Positions 16,353 to 22,653 of a stretch of 23,760 bases of DNA are shown here, in pieces; position 1 is the first letter of the stretch, and every line of letters begins with the position of its first letter. The notes beneath the pieces are model-generated. The model searched no databases. It was not told where the DNA came from and saw only the letters and a program-made list of their open reading frames with translations. The DNA is taken from the NCBI GenBank assembly GCA_031292335.1, contig JARLHH010000174.1, forward strand, positions 1-23,760. The letters are read 5' to 3'. A program made the translations under genes and the position numbers. This DNA is from Candidatus Limnocylindrales bacterium (lineage in GTDB: Bacteria; Chloroflexota; Limnocylindria; Limnocylindrales; CSP1-4).

Positions 16353-17735
16353 TCAGCCGCCGGGGGCGGGTGCGGTGTACGTGTCGCCGCGTCGATCGGG
16401 CGGCAGCTGGTTCAGGGCGTCCGACATCGCCTTCGTCGCGTCCTGCGGGCTCATGGTGCCGGCAAGGACCGCGTTGAGGACCTTGGTGGCGACGTCCTGG
16501 ACCTCGGGCTGGATGACGTTGTCGATCATCGGGTAGCGCGTGTAGCCCTGGTTCGCCGCGAAGTCGAGCATCTGGTTGGCCAGCGGGTTGGTCGCCGGGA
16601 TCCCGGCGACGACCGGGATCAGGCCGCCCTGGGCGATGATGTTCTGGGCCGTGGGCGTCGCCAGCCAGGCGAGGAACGCCGCGGCCTCGGCCTTGTGCTG
16701 CGAGTAGCTGGTGACGCCGAAGCCGTCACCGGGGAACTCGACCACGCCCTTGGCCTGGGTGTCGGTGAACGGCGGGACGAACACACCGACGTTGGAGCCC
16801 ATCTTGTCGCTGAACTCCTGGAAGTCCCACGAGCCCTCGAGCGTCATCGCGGCCTTGCCGGCCTCGAACTGGGCGACCGAGTCGGTGTTCGTCAGGACGT
16901 CCGGGTTCGTGTAGCCCTGGGTCTTGAGCGAGGCCCACTTGGTGAGCTGGGCGACGATCGCCGGGTCGGTCCACGGGATCGCGCCGCTGTAGAGCTTCTG
17001 CCAGTCGCTCACCGGCAGGTACATCATCATGTAGCTGAGGTCGTAGTACGGGTAGAAGCCGGCGTTGAGCGCCTGGCCGCCGGTGCCGTAGTCCAGCGGC
17101 AGGATGCCCGCAGCCTTCAGCTTTGCGCACGCGGCGAAGAACTCGGTCCAGTTGGTCGGGAAGGTGGTGATCCCGGCCTTGGCGAAGAGGGCCTTGTTGT
17201 AGAACCCGTTGTAGTGCTGCATGTCGAGCGTGACGCAGATCGCGCCCTGGTCGAGCGAGAGGCCCTTGGAGCACCAGTCGATGCCGGTGAACTGCTTGAG
17301 CGTGTCCATCGGGATGTACGCGTTGAGCGGTTCGAGGTAGGACTGGTTCTGGAGGGCGAACAGGCCCGTCCACATCGTCATGATGTCCGGCCCGGAGCCG
17401 GCGATGGCCGCGGTCTTGAGCAGGGCGAAGTAGTTGTCCGCCGGCTGGCTGACGACGTTGATCGTGACGTTCGGGTTCGCGGCCATGTAGGCCTTGACCA
17501 GCGCATTGGTCACGTCGGCGTTTGCCTCGGTGCCGTAGTTGTGCCAGAGCGTGAGCGTGACGGGCGCCGCCGGCGACGGCGAGGCGGCGGCCGCCGACGG
17601 GGCCATCGAGGCCGCTGCCGAGGCGCCGGCCGAAGGCGCCGCGGTGGCGGCCGGGGCCGTCGTCGCGCCGCTGCTGCAGGCGCTCACAAGGATGGCCGCC
17701 ACGGCGAACACCGCGACGATCTTTCGGTGAACCAT
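16353..17735 (-). CDS. Sugar-binding lipoprotein of a CUT1 ABC transporter
   Basis: A 460-residue extracytoplasmic solute-binding protein. It has a signal peptide with basic start (MVHRK), hydrophobic core (IVAVFAVAAIL) and lipobox VSAC with Cys20 as the lipidated residue. A low-complexity Ala/Ser/Pro/Thr linker (~21-58) holds the domain off the membrane. The binding domain starts with VTLTLWHNYGTEANADVTNA and includes GSGPDIMTMWTG, AAMTLEGSWDFQEF and FPGDGFGVTSYSQHKAEAAA, all typical of SBP_bac_1/8 carbohydrate binders. ATG 17735 is chosen over an upstream start because GAGGAGGAG precedes it and the signal peptide begins there. It heads the transporter operon downstream of a good sigma70 promoter. 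The ligand cannot be read from sequence. Confidence 0.94.
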   Translation of the reverse strand: MVHRKIVAVFAVAAILVSACSSGATTAPAATAAPSAGASAAASMAPSAAAASPSPAAPVTLTLWHNYGTEANADVTNALVKAYMAANPNVTINVVSQPADNYFALLKTAAIAGSGPDIMTMWTGLFALQNQSYLEPLNAYIPMDTLKQFTGIDWCSKGLSLDQGAICVTLDMQHYNGFYNKALFAKAGITTFPTNWTEFFAACAKLKAAGILPLDYGTGGQALNAGFYPYYDLSYMMMYLPVSDWQKLYSGAIPWTDPAIVAQLTKWASLKTQGYTNPDVLTNTDSVAQFEAGKAAMTLEGSWDFQEFSDKMGSNVGVFVPPFTDTQAKGVVEFPGDGFGVTSYSQHKAEAAAFLAWLATPTAQNIIAQGGLIPVVAGIPATNPLANQMLDFAANQGYTRYPMIDNVIQPEVQDVATKVLNAVLAGTMSPQDATKAMSDALNQLPPDRRGDTYTAPAPGG

Positions 17736-17739
17736 TCGT

Positions 17740-17748
17740 CTCCTCCTC
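17740..17748 (-). promoter_or_regulatory. Shine-Dalgarno sequence of the binding-protein gene
   Basis: GAGGAGGAG on the minus strand, 4 bp before ATG 17735. It fixes the start at the signal peptide and predicts strong translation. Confidence 0.8.
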
Positions 17749-17816
17749 GGACGGCCGGTCGCCCGATCAACTCGATCGGAGCTGGCCCCTCGCACAACGC
17801 CTGCACCCCGGCCGAC

Positions 17817-17831
17817 CCGACGGTCCGTCGG
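17817..17831. promoter_or_regulatory. 15-bp palindrome just downstream of the transporter promoter
   Basis: CCGACGG-T-CCGTCGG has perfect 7-bp arms around one central base. It lies about 14-28 bp downstream of the start point predicted from the minus-strand promoter, a usual position for a repressor roadblock. Which protein would bind is unknown; the DeoR-family product is one candidate. Confidence 0.4.
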
Positions 17832-17851
17832 AGCCGTGACGCGCTGAGGGC

Positions 17852-17880
17852 GTTATAGCCCCGCGCGAAACGGACGTCAA
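17852..17880 (-). promoter_or_regulatory. Sigma70-type promoter of the transporter operon
   Basis: On the minus strand TTGACG (17880-17875), a 17-bp spacer and TATAAC (17857-17852) match the -35 and -10 consensus at 5 of 6 bases each with ideal spacing. Transcription would start near 17845, leaving a leader of about 110 nt before the binding-protein ATG. Confidence 0.75.
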
Positions 17881-17932
17881 TCCGAACATTGGCCTGGACC
17901 TCCCGGTGAGCGTCCGTGATCTCGAGAGTACC

Positions 17933-17968
17933 GATCCGCGCATCGAATCTACATGATTCGCGCATCAA
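17933..17968. repeat. Candidate DeoR-family operator: 14-bp direct repeat with 22-bp period
   Basis: GATCCGCGCATCGA (17933-17946) and GATTCGCGCATCAA (17955-17968) agree at 12 of 14 positions and begin 22 bp apart, two helical turns. A weaker related stretch, GATACATCATCGG, follows at 17971. CGAAT (17944-17948) and ATTCG (17956-17960) also form an inverted pair. The element lies between the two divergent promoters, 16 bp before the plus-strand -35 and 53 bp before the minus-strand -35, so a protein bound here could act on both. DeoR-family binding is inferred from gene context. Confidence 0.5.
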
Positions 17969-17983
17969 CAGATACATCATCGG

Positions 17984-18011
17984 TTGACGAACGGCGTGGG
18001 CGTGATAGATT
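17984..18011 (+). promoter_or_regulatory. Promoter candidate of the catabolic operon
   Basis: TTGACG (17984-17989), a 16-bp spacer and TAGATT (18006-18011), with an extended -10 TG at 18003-18004. The -10 box is only 4 of 6 to consensus, but the extended TG and position support it. Start would be near 18018, about 78 nt before the aldolase start. Confidence 0.5.
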
Positions 18012-18080
18012 TCCGACGGCAGGTCCGCGCCCGCGGGCCGCCGCGTGCGTCGCCCGAGCGCCCAGCGCCGCCGGTCGGCC

Positions 18081-18088
18081 GAAGGAGG
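18081..18088 (+). promoter_or_regulatory. Shine-Dalgarno sequence of the aldolase gene
   Basis: GAAGGAGG, 7 bp before GTG 18096. It selects this start over upstream in-frame starts such as 18045. Confidence 0.8.
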
Positions 18089-18095
18089 TTCAACG

Positions 18096-18911
18096 GTGTC
18101 GACGGGCGAGTCGATCAGGCTCCAGCGGCTCTTCGACGGCGGGCAGAACGTCGTCGTCGTGGCGATCGACCATGGCCTCTACAACGGTCCGCGCCCGGGC
18201 TTCGAGAACCTCGCGCCGGTCGTCGATCGGCTGCGCGGCGCGGATGCGATCCTCCTGAGCCCCGGCATGGTCCCGCATCTTCGGTCGGTCTTCGAGCATC
18301 GGGGCGCCCCGGCGCTCATCGTTCGCCTCAACTGGGGCACCCAGTACGCGACCCAGTGGGGCTACCGCGAAAGTCGAAGCGTGCCCATGATCTCGGCCGC
18401 TCAGGCGGTGGCCCTCGGCGCCGACATCGTGCTCGTCGGGATGTCGATCAAGACCGGCTCCGAGCTGGTCGACGCGGAGAACGTGGCCCAGGTCGCGCGG
18501 TGCGTGGCGGAGAAGCGCGAGGTTGGCGTCCCGATCGTCGGTGAGGTCTACCCGGCGGGCCACGAGGACATCGCCCCCGAAGAGCGCCACGAGCAGATCT
18601 CGATCGGCTGCCGGATCGCTGCCGAGCTCGGCGCCGACCTGGTCAAGACGTTCCACACGGGCGCGCGCTTCGCGGAGATCGTCCGCTCGACGCCCGTGCC
18701 GATCCTTGCGCTCGGGTCGAAGAAGGCTCCACGGGAGGTCGACGCGCTCGAGCTGGCCGCCACCGCGATCCGTGACGGCGCCCGTGGCGTGGTCTTCGGA
18801 CGGAACGTCATCGGGGCGCGGAGCCCCGAGCGCTTCCTGGAGGCGCTCCAGGAGGTGGTCAAGAACGGCGCCGAGCCTGCCGCGGCCGCCGCGAAGCACG
18901 GTCTGGACTGA
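18096..18911 (+). CDS. Class I aldolase of the DhnA/FbaB/LsrF family
   Basis: A 271-residue TIM-barrel protein. VVVAIDHGLYNGP (Asp25-His26) is the family's first-strand signature, as in LsrF and archaeal FbaB. VKTFHTG supplies the likely Schiff-base lysine, Lys184, and GVVFGRNVIGARSPERFLEAL is the phosphate-binding end. The family includes fructose-bisphosphate aldolase class Ia, the sulfofructose-phosphate aldolase YihT (more distantly) and the AI-2 thiolase LsrF. Given the kinase and isomerase that follow, retro-aldol cleavage of a ketose 1-phosphate to DHAP plus an aldehyde is the most likely reaction (inference). It would replace the class II Zn aldolases FucA/RhaD of standard deoxysugar operons. 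It is the first gene of the plus-strand operon; 20 bp separate it from the kinase gene. Confidence 0.88.
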   Translation: MSTGESIRLQRLFDGGQNVVVVAIDHGLYNGPRPGFENLAPVVDRLRGADAILLSPGMVPHLRSVFEHRGAPALIVRLNWGTQYATQWGYRESRSVPMISAAQAVALGADIVLVGMSIKTGSELVDAENVAQVARCVAEKREVGVPIVGEVYPAGHEDIAPEERHEQISIGCRIAAELGADLVKTFHTGARFAEIVRSTPVPILALGSKKAPREVDALELAATAIRDGARGVVFGRNVIGARSPERFLEALQEVVKNGAEPAAAAAKHGLD

Positions 18912-18918
18912 ACGTCGC

Positions 18919-18932
18919 TCGCGGGCCCGCGA
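18919..18932 (+). repeat. 14-bp palindrome at the kinase start codon
   Basis: TCGCGGGCCCGCGA is a perfect palindrome whose last base is the A of the kinase ATG. The kinase gene has no Shine-Dalgarno sequence; this element takes its place. In RNA it can form a 5-bp stem with a GGCC loop that would hide the start region, suggesting dependence on ribosomes arriving from the aldolase gene. Confidence 0.45.
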
Positions 18933-20473
18933 TGTCTCTCCTGATCGGCCTCGACATCGGGACGACCTCCGTTAAGGCCGGCGTGTTCGAGCCGTCCGGG
19001 CGGCAGCTCGCGGGCGCCGTCGAGGAGTATCGGATCGACCATCCCGCGCCGGACCGGGCGGAGATCGACGCCGAGACGTACTGGGACGCGACGGCCGTCG
19101 CGGTCAGGCGGGTCCTCGGGAGCGCCGGCGTCGACGCGGCTCGTGTCGTCGCGATCGCCGTGTCCAGCCAGGGCGAGACCGTGGTGCCGGTCGACGCGAA
19201 CGGCAGGGCGCTGGGCTCCGCGATCATCTGGCTGGACAACCGGGCCCTGGCCGAGGCACGCGAGCTTGCCGAGCGATTCGGTGACGCGACGGTCTACGAC
19301 CGCACCGGAGTTCCGTCGGTCACGCCGACATGGAGCGCCTGCAAGCTGCTCTGGTGGCGGCGGCACGAGCCAGGGCTGTTTGCCCGTGCCTCGCGCTTCC
19401 TGCTCGTCGAGGATCTTCTCCTCCACCGGCTCTCGGGGCGCTTCGTCACGGAGGGCGGCGTGCAGTCCACGTCCCTGCTCTACGACATTCGCGGCAATAC
19501 CTGGTGGGACGCCATGCTGGAGGCGGTGGGGATCGGCCCGGAGCGCCTTCCCGAGATCGTCAGGCCCGGGGCGGTCGTGGGCACCCTGTCGGCGGCGGCC
19601 GCGCGCGAGCTGGGGCTGCCGGGCCGCGTGCGCGTGGTCGCCGGGGGCATGGACCAGGGAGCTGGCGCGGTCGGCGTCGGGAACATCGGGGACGGCGTGG
19701 TGTCCGAGAGCACGGGCGGTGCGCTGACCCTCCAGGCGTCGGTCGATCAACCCGGCGGCGACCCGACGCGCCAGACGCCCGTCTACGTCCACTCGGCCGC
19801 GGACCGCTACCTCTACTGCCCGGTCTGCCCGACCGGCGGGATGGCGCTGACCTGGTTCCGTGACCAGTTCGGAGCCGAGGAGGTCGCCCAGGCGGCCCGC
19901 GACGGCGCCGTCGGCAGCGCATATGACGCGCTGACGGCGCTGGCGGCCGGCGTCCCACCCGGCGCCGAGGGTCTGACCATGCTCCCTCACCTGATGGGCG
20001 CGTTCAGCCCGGAGTACGAGCCGCAGGCGAGCGGTGTCTTCTTCGGGTTCACGCTCCACCATGGCAAGCCACACTTCGTGCGGGCCGTGCTGGAAGCCGT
20101 GGCGTTCATGCTCCGGCGGAACCTGGAGCTGCTCACCGAAGCCGGTGCGCAGGCCTTCGAGATCCGCTCCCACGGCGGCGGCTCGCGCAGCGCGCTGTGG
20201 AACCAGATCAAGGCCGACGCCTGCGGGCTGCCGGTGGTCACCCTGGAGGGCGGAGACGCGGCGGTGCGTGGTGATGCGATGATCGCGGGCGTGGCGGCCG
20301 GGGTCTTTCCGGACCTTGCGGCCGCCTCCATCGCGATGGTGACGATCAAGGACCGCTATGAGCCGGATCCGGCGGCGCGAGCCGCCTATGACGAGGCCTA
20401 TGGCCGCTATGTCCGGCTCTTCGACACGCTCCGGCCGCTCTTCGCGACGGGCGGCCGGGCGGCCGGCAGCTGA
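18932..20473 (+). CDS. FGGY-family carbohydrate kinase
   Basis: A 513-residue kinase with both FGGY domains. LLIGLDIGTTSVKAGVF is the N-terminal phosphate-1 loop; VSSQGETVVPVD and IIWLDNRA follow. GGMDQGAGAVGVG carries the probable catalytic base Asp241, STGGALTL the second phosphate loop, and SHGGGSRSALWNQIKAD the adenosine region. Length is typical. Relatives phosphorylate xylulose, fuculose, rhamnulose, ribulose, erythritol, glycerol or AI-2, and sequence inspection does not separate these. Context (isomerase and aldolase) favours a ketose kinase acting at C1. It is the second gene of the catabolic operon, with a palindrome rather than a ribosome-binding site before its ATG. Confidence 0.92.
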   Translation: MSLLIGLDIGTTSVKAGVFEPSGRQLAGAVEEYRIDHPAPDRAEIDAETYWDATAVAVRRVLGSAGVDAARVVAIAVSSQGETVVPVDANGRALGSAIIWLDNRALAEARELAERFGDATVYDRTGVPSVTPTWSACKLLWWRRHEPGLFARASRFLLVEDLLLHRLSGRFVTEGGVQSTSLLYDIRGNTWWDAMLEAVGIGPERLPEIVRPGAVVGTLSAAAARELGLPGRVRVVAGGMDQGAGAVGVGNIGDGVVSESTGGALTLQASVDQPGGDPTRQTPVYVHSAADRYLYCPVCPTGGMALTWFRDQFGAEEVAQAARDGAVGSAYDALTALAAGVPPGAEGLTMLPHLMGAFSPEYEPQASGVFFGFTLHHGKPHFVRAVLEAVAFMLRRNLELLTEAGAQAFEIRSHGGGSRSALWNQIKADACGLPVVTLEGGDAAVRGDAMIAGVAAGVFPDLAAASIAMVTIKDRYEPDPAARAAYDEAYGRYVRLFDTLRPLFATGGRAAGS

Positions 20474-20500
20474 CCCAGCAGAATCGGTGATGCATCTCGC

Positions 20501-20509
20501 AGGAGGGAG
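20501..20509 (+). promoter_or_regulatory. Shine-Dalgarno sequence of the isomerase gene
   Basis: AGGAGGGAG, 3 bp before GTG 20513. It is strong, in contrast to the kinase gene upstream. Confidence 0.75.
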
Positions 20510-20512
20510 ACC

Positions 20513-21901
20513 GTGGCGGTGAAGGCGAAGATCGGCGTCCTCGTGATGGCGCTTCTCGAGGACGACTACAACAAGACGGCCCACATGCGGCCCGCCGCCA
20601 CCGCGGCCGCCCAGGAGATCGCTGACGCGCTCGCCGCCTACGGCGACGTCGTCCACGCGGGGCTGGTCGAGGAGGAGGAGCAGGCTGCCGCTGCCGCCCG
20701 CCTCTTCAACGCCGAGGACGTCGACATCATCGTCGCGCTCGAGCTCGCCTACACGAAGGGCCTCGTTCCGGCGCGCTGCCTGCTCGACACCACCGCGCCC
20801 GTGCTCGTCTGGAACACCCAGAAGATCCCGCGGCTCGGCGAGGACGACGGCTTCGACGTGGTCATGCTCAACAGCGGCATGGCCGGCATGCCCGAGCTCA
20901 CTGCCGTGCTCGTCCGTACGAAGCGCGAGTTCGCGCTCGTGACGTCCCGTTTCGACGACCCCGACGGGCGTCGGCGCGTCGGCGAGGTGATCGCGGCGGC
21001 GGCGGTCCGGCGCCGCCTGCGGGAGGCGAGGATCGCCCTCGTCGGCCACCCGTTCGAGGGCATGACGGACCTCATGTTCGACGGCCTGTCGCTTCGCCAG
21101 CAGATCGGCCCCGTCGTCTGGCCCCTCGAGCCGGAGAAGGTCGCCGTCCGCTTCGGCGAGATCCCGCAGGCCGACGTCGACGCGACGGTGGCCGCCGAGC
21201 GGGCCCGCTACACGGTGGAGATGGAGCCCGCCCTCTTCGAGCGCTCGGTCCGCCTCGCGCTCGCGCTCGAGTCGATCGTGAAGGACCATCGCTTCGACGC
21301 GTTCACCGCGTTCGACCAGGTCTGGTTGAGCGATCCCCGGGTCGGGATCATCCCCTCGTACGGGACGGGGCGCCTCTGCGAGATCGGGATCCCGGCCTCG
21401 CCCGAAGGCGATGTCACGACCGCGGTGGCCCAGCTGATCATGCAGGAGCTCGCCGGCCAGGCCACGACCCTGGAGAACTACGTCATCGACTTCGAGAACG
21501 AGGCGGTGATGTTCTCCCACGACGGCCACGGGAACCCCGCCCTGGGCACGCCCGGCGCGGTCAAGGTCAAGCACTCCATCTACTACAGTGGCGTCCACGG
21601 CTTCGGGGCCGGCTTCGAGTTCGCCTACGAGCCCGGACCGATCACCAACCTCGCGCTCGTGCTCGTGGGCGATGGGAAGTGGCGGTTCGTCATCTCCGAG
21701 GGACAGCTCCTGCCGTTCCCGCCGCGACCGATCTCCGCGCCCCAGACGCTGTTCAGGCACGACACGCTTCCCATTGCCGACTGGTGCGACGCCTGGTTGC
21801 GCGCCGGCGCGACCCACCACATGGGCGCGGCCCGGGGGCGATGGACGGCCCAGCTCCTCCACCTCGCCCGCATGCTGGGCATCGAAGCGGTCGTCGTCTG
21901 A
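20513..21901 (+). CDS. L-fucose/L-arabinose isomerase-superfamily protein
   Basis: The 462-residue protein resembles the AraA/FucI superfamily of Mn-dependent aldose-ketose isomerases. N-terminal Rossmann-like part: KIGVLVMALLEDDYNKT, with VLVWNTQKIPRL and ALVGHPFEGMTDLM. C-terminal metal-site region: LCEIGIPASPEGDV (Glu298 in the EGD motif), SHDGHGNPAL (His336, His339), and late THHMGAARG (His435-His436), which matches the C-terminal HH of the superfamily. It is shorter than FucI (~590) and near AraA size (~500). FSHDGHG differs from the HCGN of better-known fucose isomerases, so it probably belongs to an uncharacterised subfamily. Expected role: aldose to ketose before the FGGY kinase acts. 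The next gene starts 2 bp after its stop. Sugar specificity unknown. Confidence 0.82.
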   Translation: MAVKAKIGVLVMALLEDDYNKTAHMRPAATAAAQEIADALAAYGDVVHAGLVEEEEQAAAAARLFNAEDVDIIVALELAYTKGLVPARCLLDTTAPVLVWNTQKIPRLGEDDGFDVVMLNSGMAGMPELTAVLVRTKREFALVTSRFDDPDGRRRVGEVIAAAAVRRRLREARIALVGHPFEGMTDLMFDGLSLRQQIGPVVWPLEPEKVAVRFGEIPQADVDATVAAERARYTVEMEPALFERSVRLALALESIVKDHRFDAFTAFDQVWLSDPRVGIIPSYGTGRLCEIGIPASPEGDVTTAVAQLIMQELAGQATTLENYVIDFENEAVMFSHDGHGNPALGTPGAVKVKHSIYYSGVHGFGAGFEFAYEPGPITNLALVLVGDGKWRFVISEGQLLPFPPRPISAPQTLFRHDTLPIADWCDAWLRAGATHHMGAARGRWTAQLLHLARMLGIEAVVV

Positions 21902-21903
21902 GG

Positions 21904-22653
21904 ATGGATGGCGGGAGGCGAGTCCGCGCTCCGGTCTTCGAGATCGGTCTCAAGGGGTACCTGTACGGCGCGGACGCCGTGCGCCTGGCCGAGGCCGCGG
22001 ACCGCCTGAGCCAGGAGCTCGACGTCAGCGTCATCTTCGACCCGCAGGCGGTCGACATCCCGGCCGTCGCCCGGGCGACACGGCGCCTTCTCGTCTTCGC
22101 CCAGCACATGGACCCGGTCGCCGTCGGGCGCGGCGTCGGGAGCGTGCTGCCCGAGGCGCTCAGGGAGGCGGGCGCGGTCGGCACGCTGCTCAACCACTCG
22201 GAACGGAGGATGACGCTCGGAGACATCAACCGGGCGATCCTCCGCGCCCGCGACGTCGGCCTCGCCACGCTCGTCTGCGCAGACTCGCCGGAGGAAGCGG
22301 CGGCCATCGCCCAGCTCGGTCCCGACATCGTCCTCGCCGAGCCGCCGGAGCTGATCGCGACGAGCCGGTCGGCGGCGACCGAGATGCGGGGGTTCGTCGA
22401 GCGATCGGTCGAGATGGTCAGGCGGATCGATCCGGGCATCATCGTCATGTGCGGAGCCGGAGTCCAGACGCCGGACGACGTGGAAGAGATGATCCGGCTG
22501 GGGGTCGGGGGAACCGGATCGTCGAGCGGGGTGCTGAAGGCTGCCGACCCGGTCGCGCTGATGCGCGCGATGCTCACGGCCATGAAACGAAGCTGGGACG
22601 AGCTGCATGCCCGCCCGCCTGTGATTCAGAAAAGCAGAGGAACGACCGGATGA
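21904..22653 (+). CDS. Archaeal-type triosephosphate isomerase-like protein
   Basis: A 249-residue TIM-barrel protein with the catalytic positions of triosephosphate isomerase: Lys17 in FEIGLKGYLYG, His98 in LLNHSERRM and Glu146 in VLAEPPELIATS. The phosphate-binding end is VMCGAGVQTPDDVE and GVGGTGSSSGVLKA. EPPELI and the shorter second half are typical of archaeal TPI rather than the bacterial TpiA form (YEPVWAIGTG). It probably converts the DHAP released by the aldolase to glyceraldehyde 3-phosphate. TPI-like homologues in erythritol operons (EryH/TpiA2) act on tetrulose phosphates, so another short sugar phosphate is possible. The start codon lies 2 bp after the isomerase stop; the stop overlaps the yjbQ start (ATGA). 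Confidence 0.85.
   Translation: MDGGRRVRAPVFEIGLKGYLYGADAVRLAEAADRLSQELDVSVIFDPQAVDIPAVARATRRLLVFAQHMDPVAVGRGVGSVLPEALREAGAVGTLLNHSERRMTLGDINRAILRARDVGLATLVCADSPEEAAAIAQLGPDIVLAEPPELIATSRSAATEMRGFVERSVEMVRRIDPGIIVMCGAGVQTPDDVEEMIRLGVGGTGSSSGVLKAADPVALMRAMLTAMKRSWDELHARPPVIQKSRGTTG

Larger units (their letters stand above)
17736..18095. other. Shared control region between divergent sugar operons
   Basis: This 360-bp gene-free stretch separates the binding-protein gene (minus) from the aldolase gene (plus). It holds, left to right: the binding-protein Shine-Dalgarno sequence, a CCGATC-aactc-GATCGG hairpin in the leader (17763-17779), a 15-bp palindrome, a strong minus-strand promoter, a 22-bp-spaced direct repeat in relatively AT-rich DNA, a plus-strand promoter candidate, and the aldolase Shine-Dalgarno sequence. 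The core elements are listed separately. Confidence 0.8.

Noticed and set aside
14424..17858. Very long plus-strand open frame (over 1,100 codons) opposite the transporter operon
   Set aside because: It is the antisense shadow of four clear genes. Its product is a charged low-complexity string rich in Arg, Asp, Glu, His and Gly, typical of GC-rich reverse frames.
18096..20473. AI-2 (Lsr) processing, because an LsrF-like aldolase stands beside an FGGY kinase like LsrK
   Set aside because: The isomerase, TPI, CUT1-type transporter and DeoR regulator do not fit an lsr operon, which has LsrACDB, LsrR and LsrG.
18548..21862. Very long minus-strand open frame opposite the aldolase, kinase and isomerase genes
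   Set aside because: Same reason: the plus strand encodes three intact enzymes with catalytic motifs, and the reverse product has no recognisable domain.
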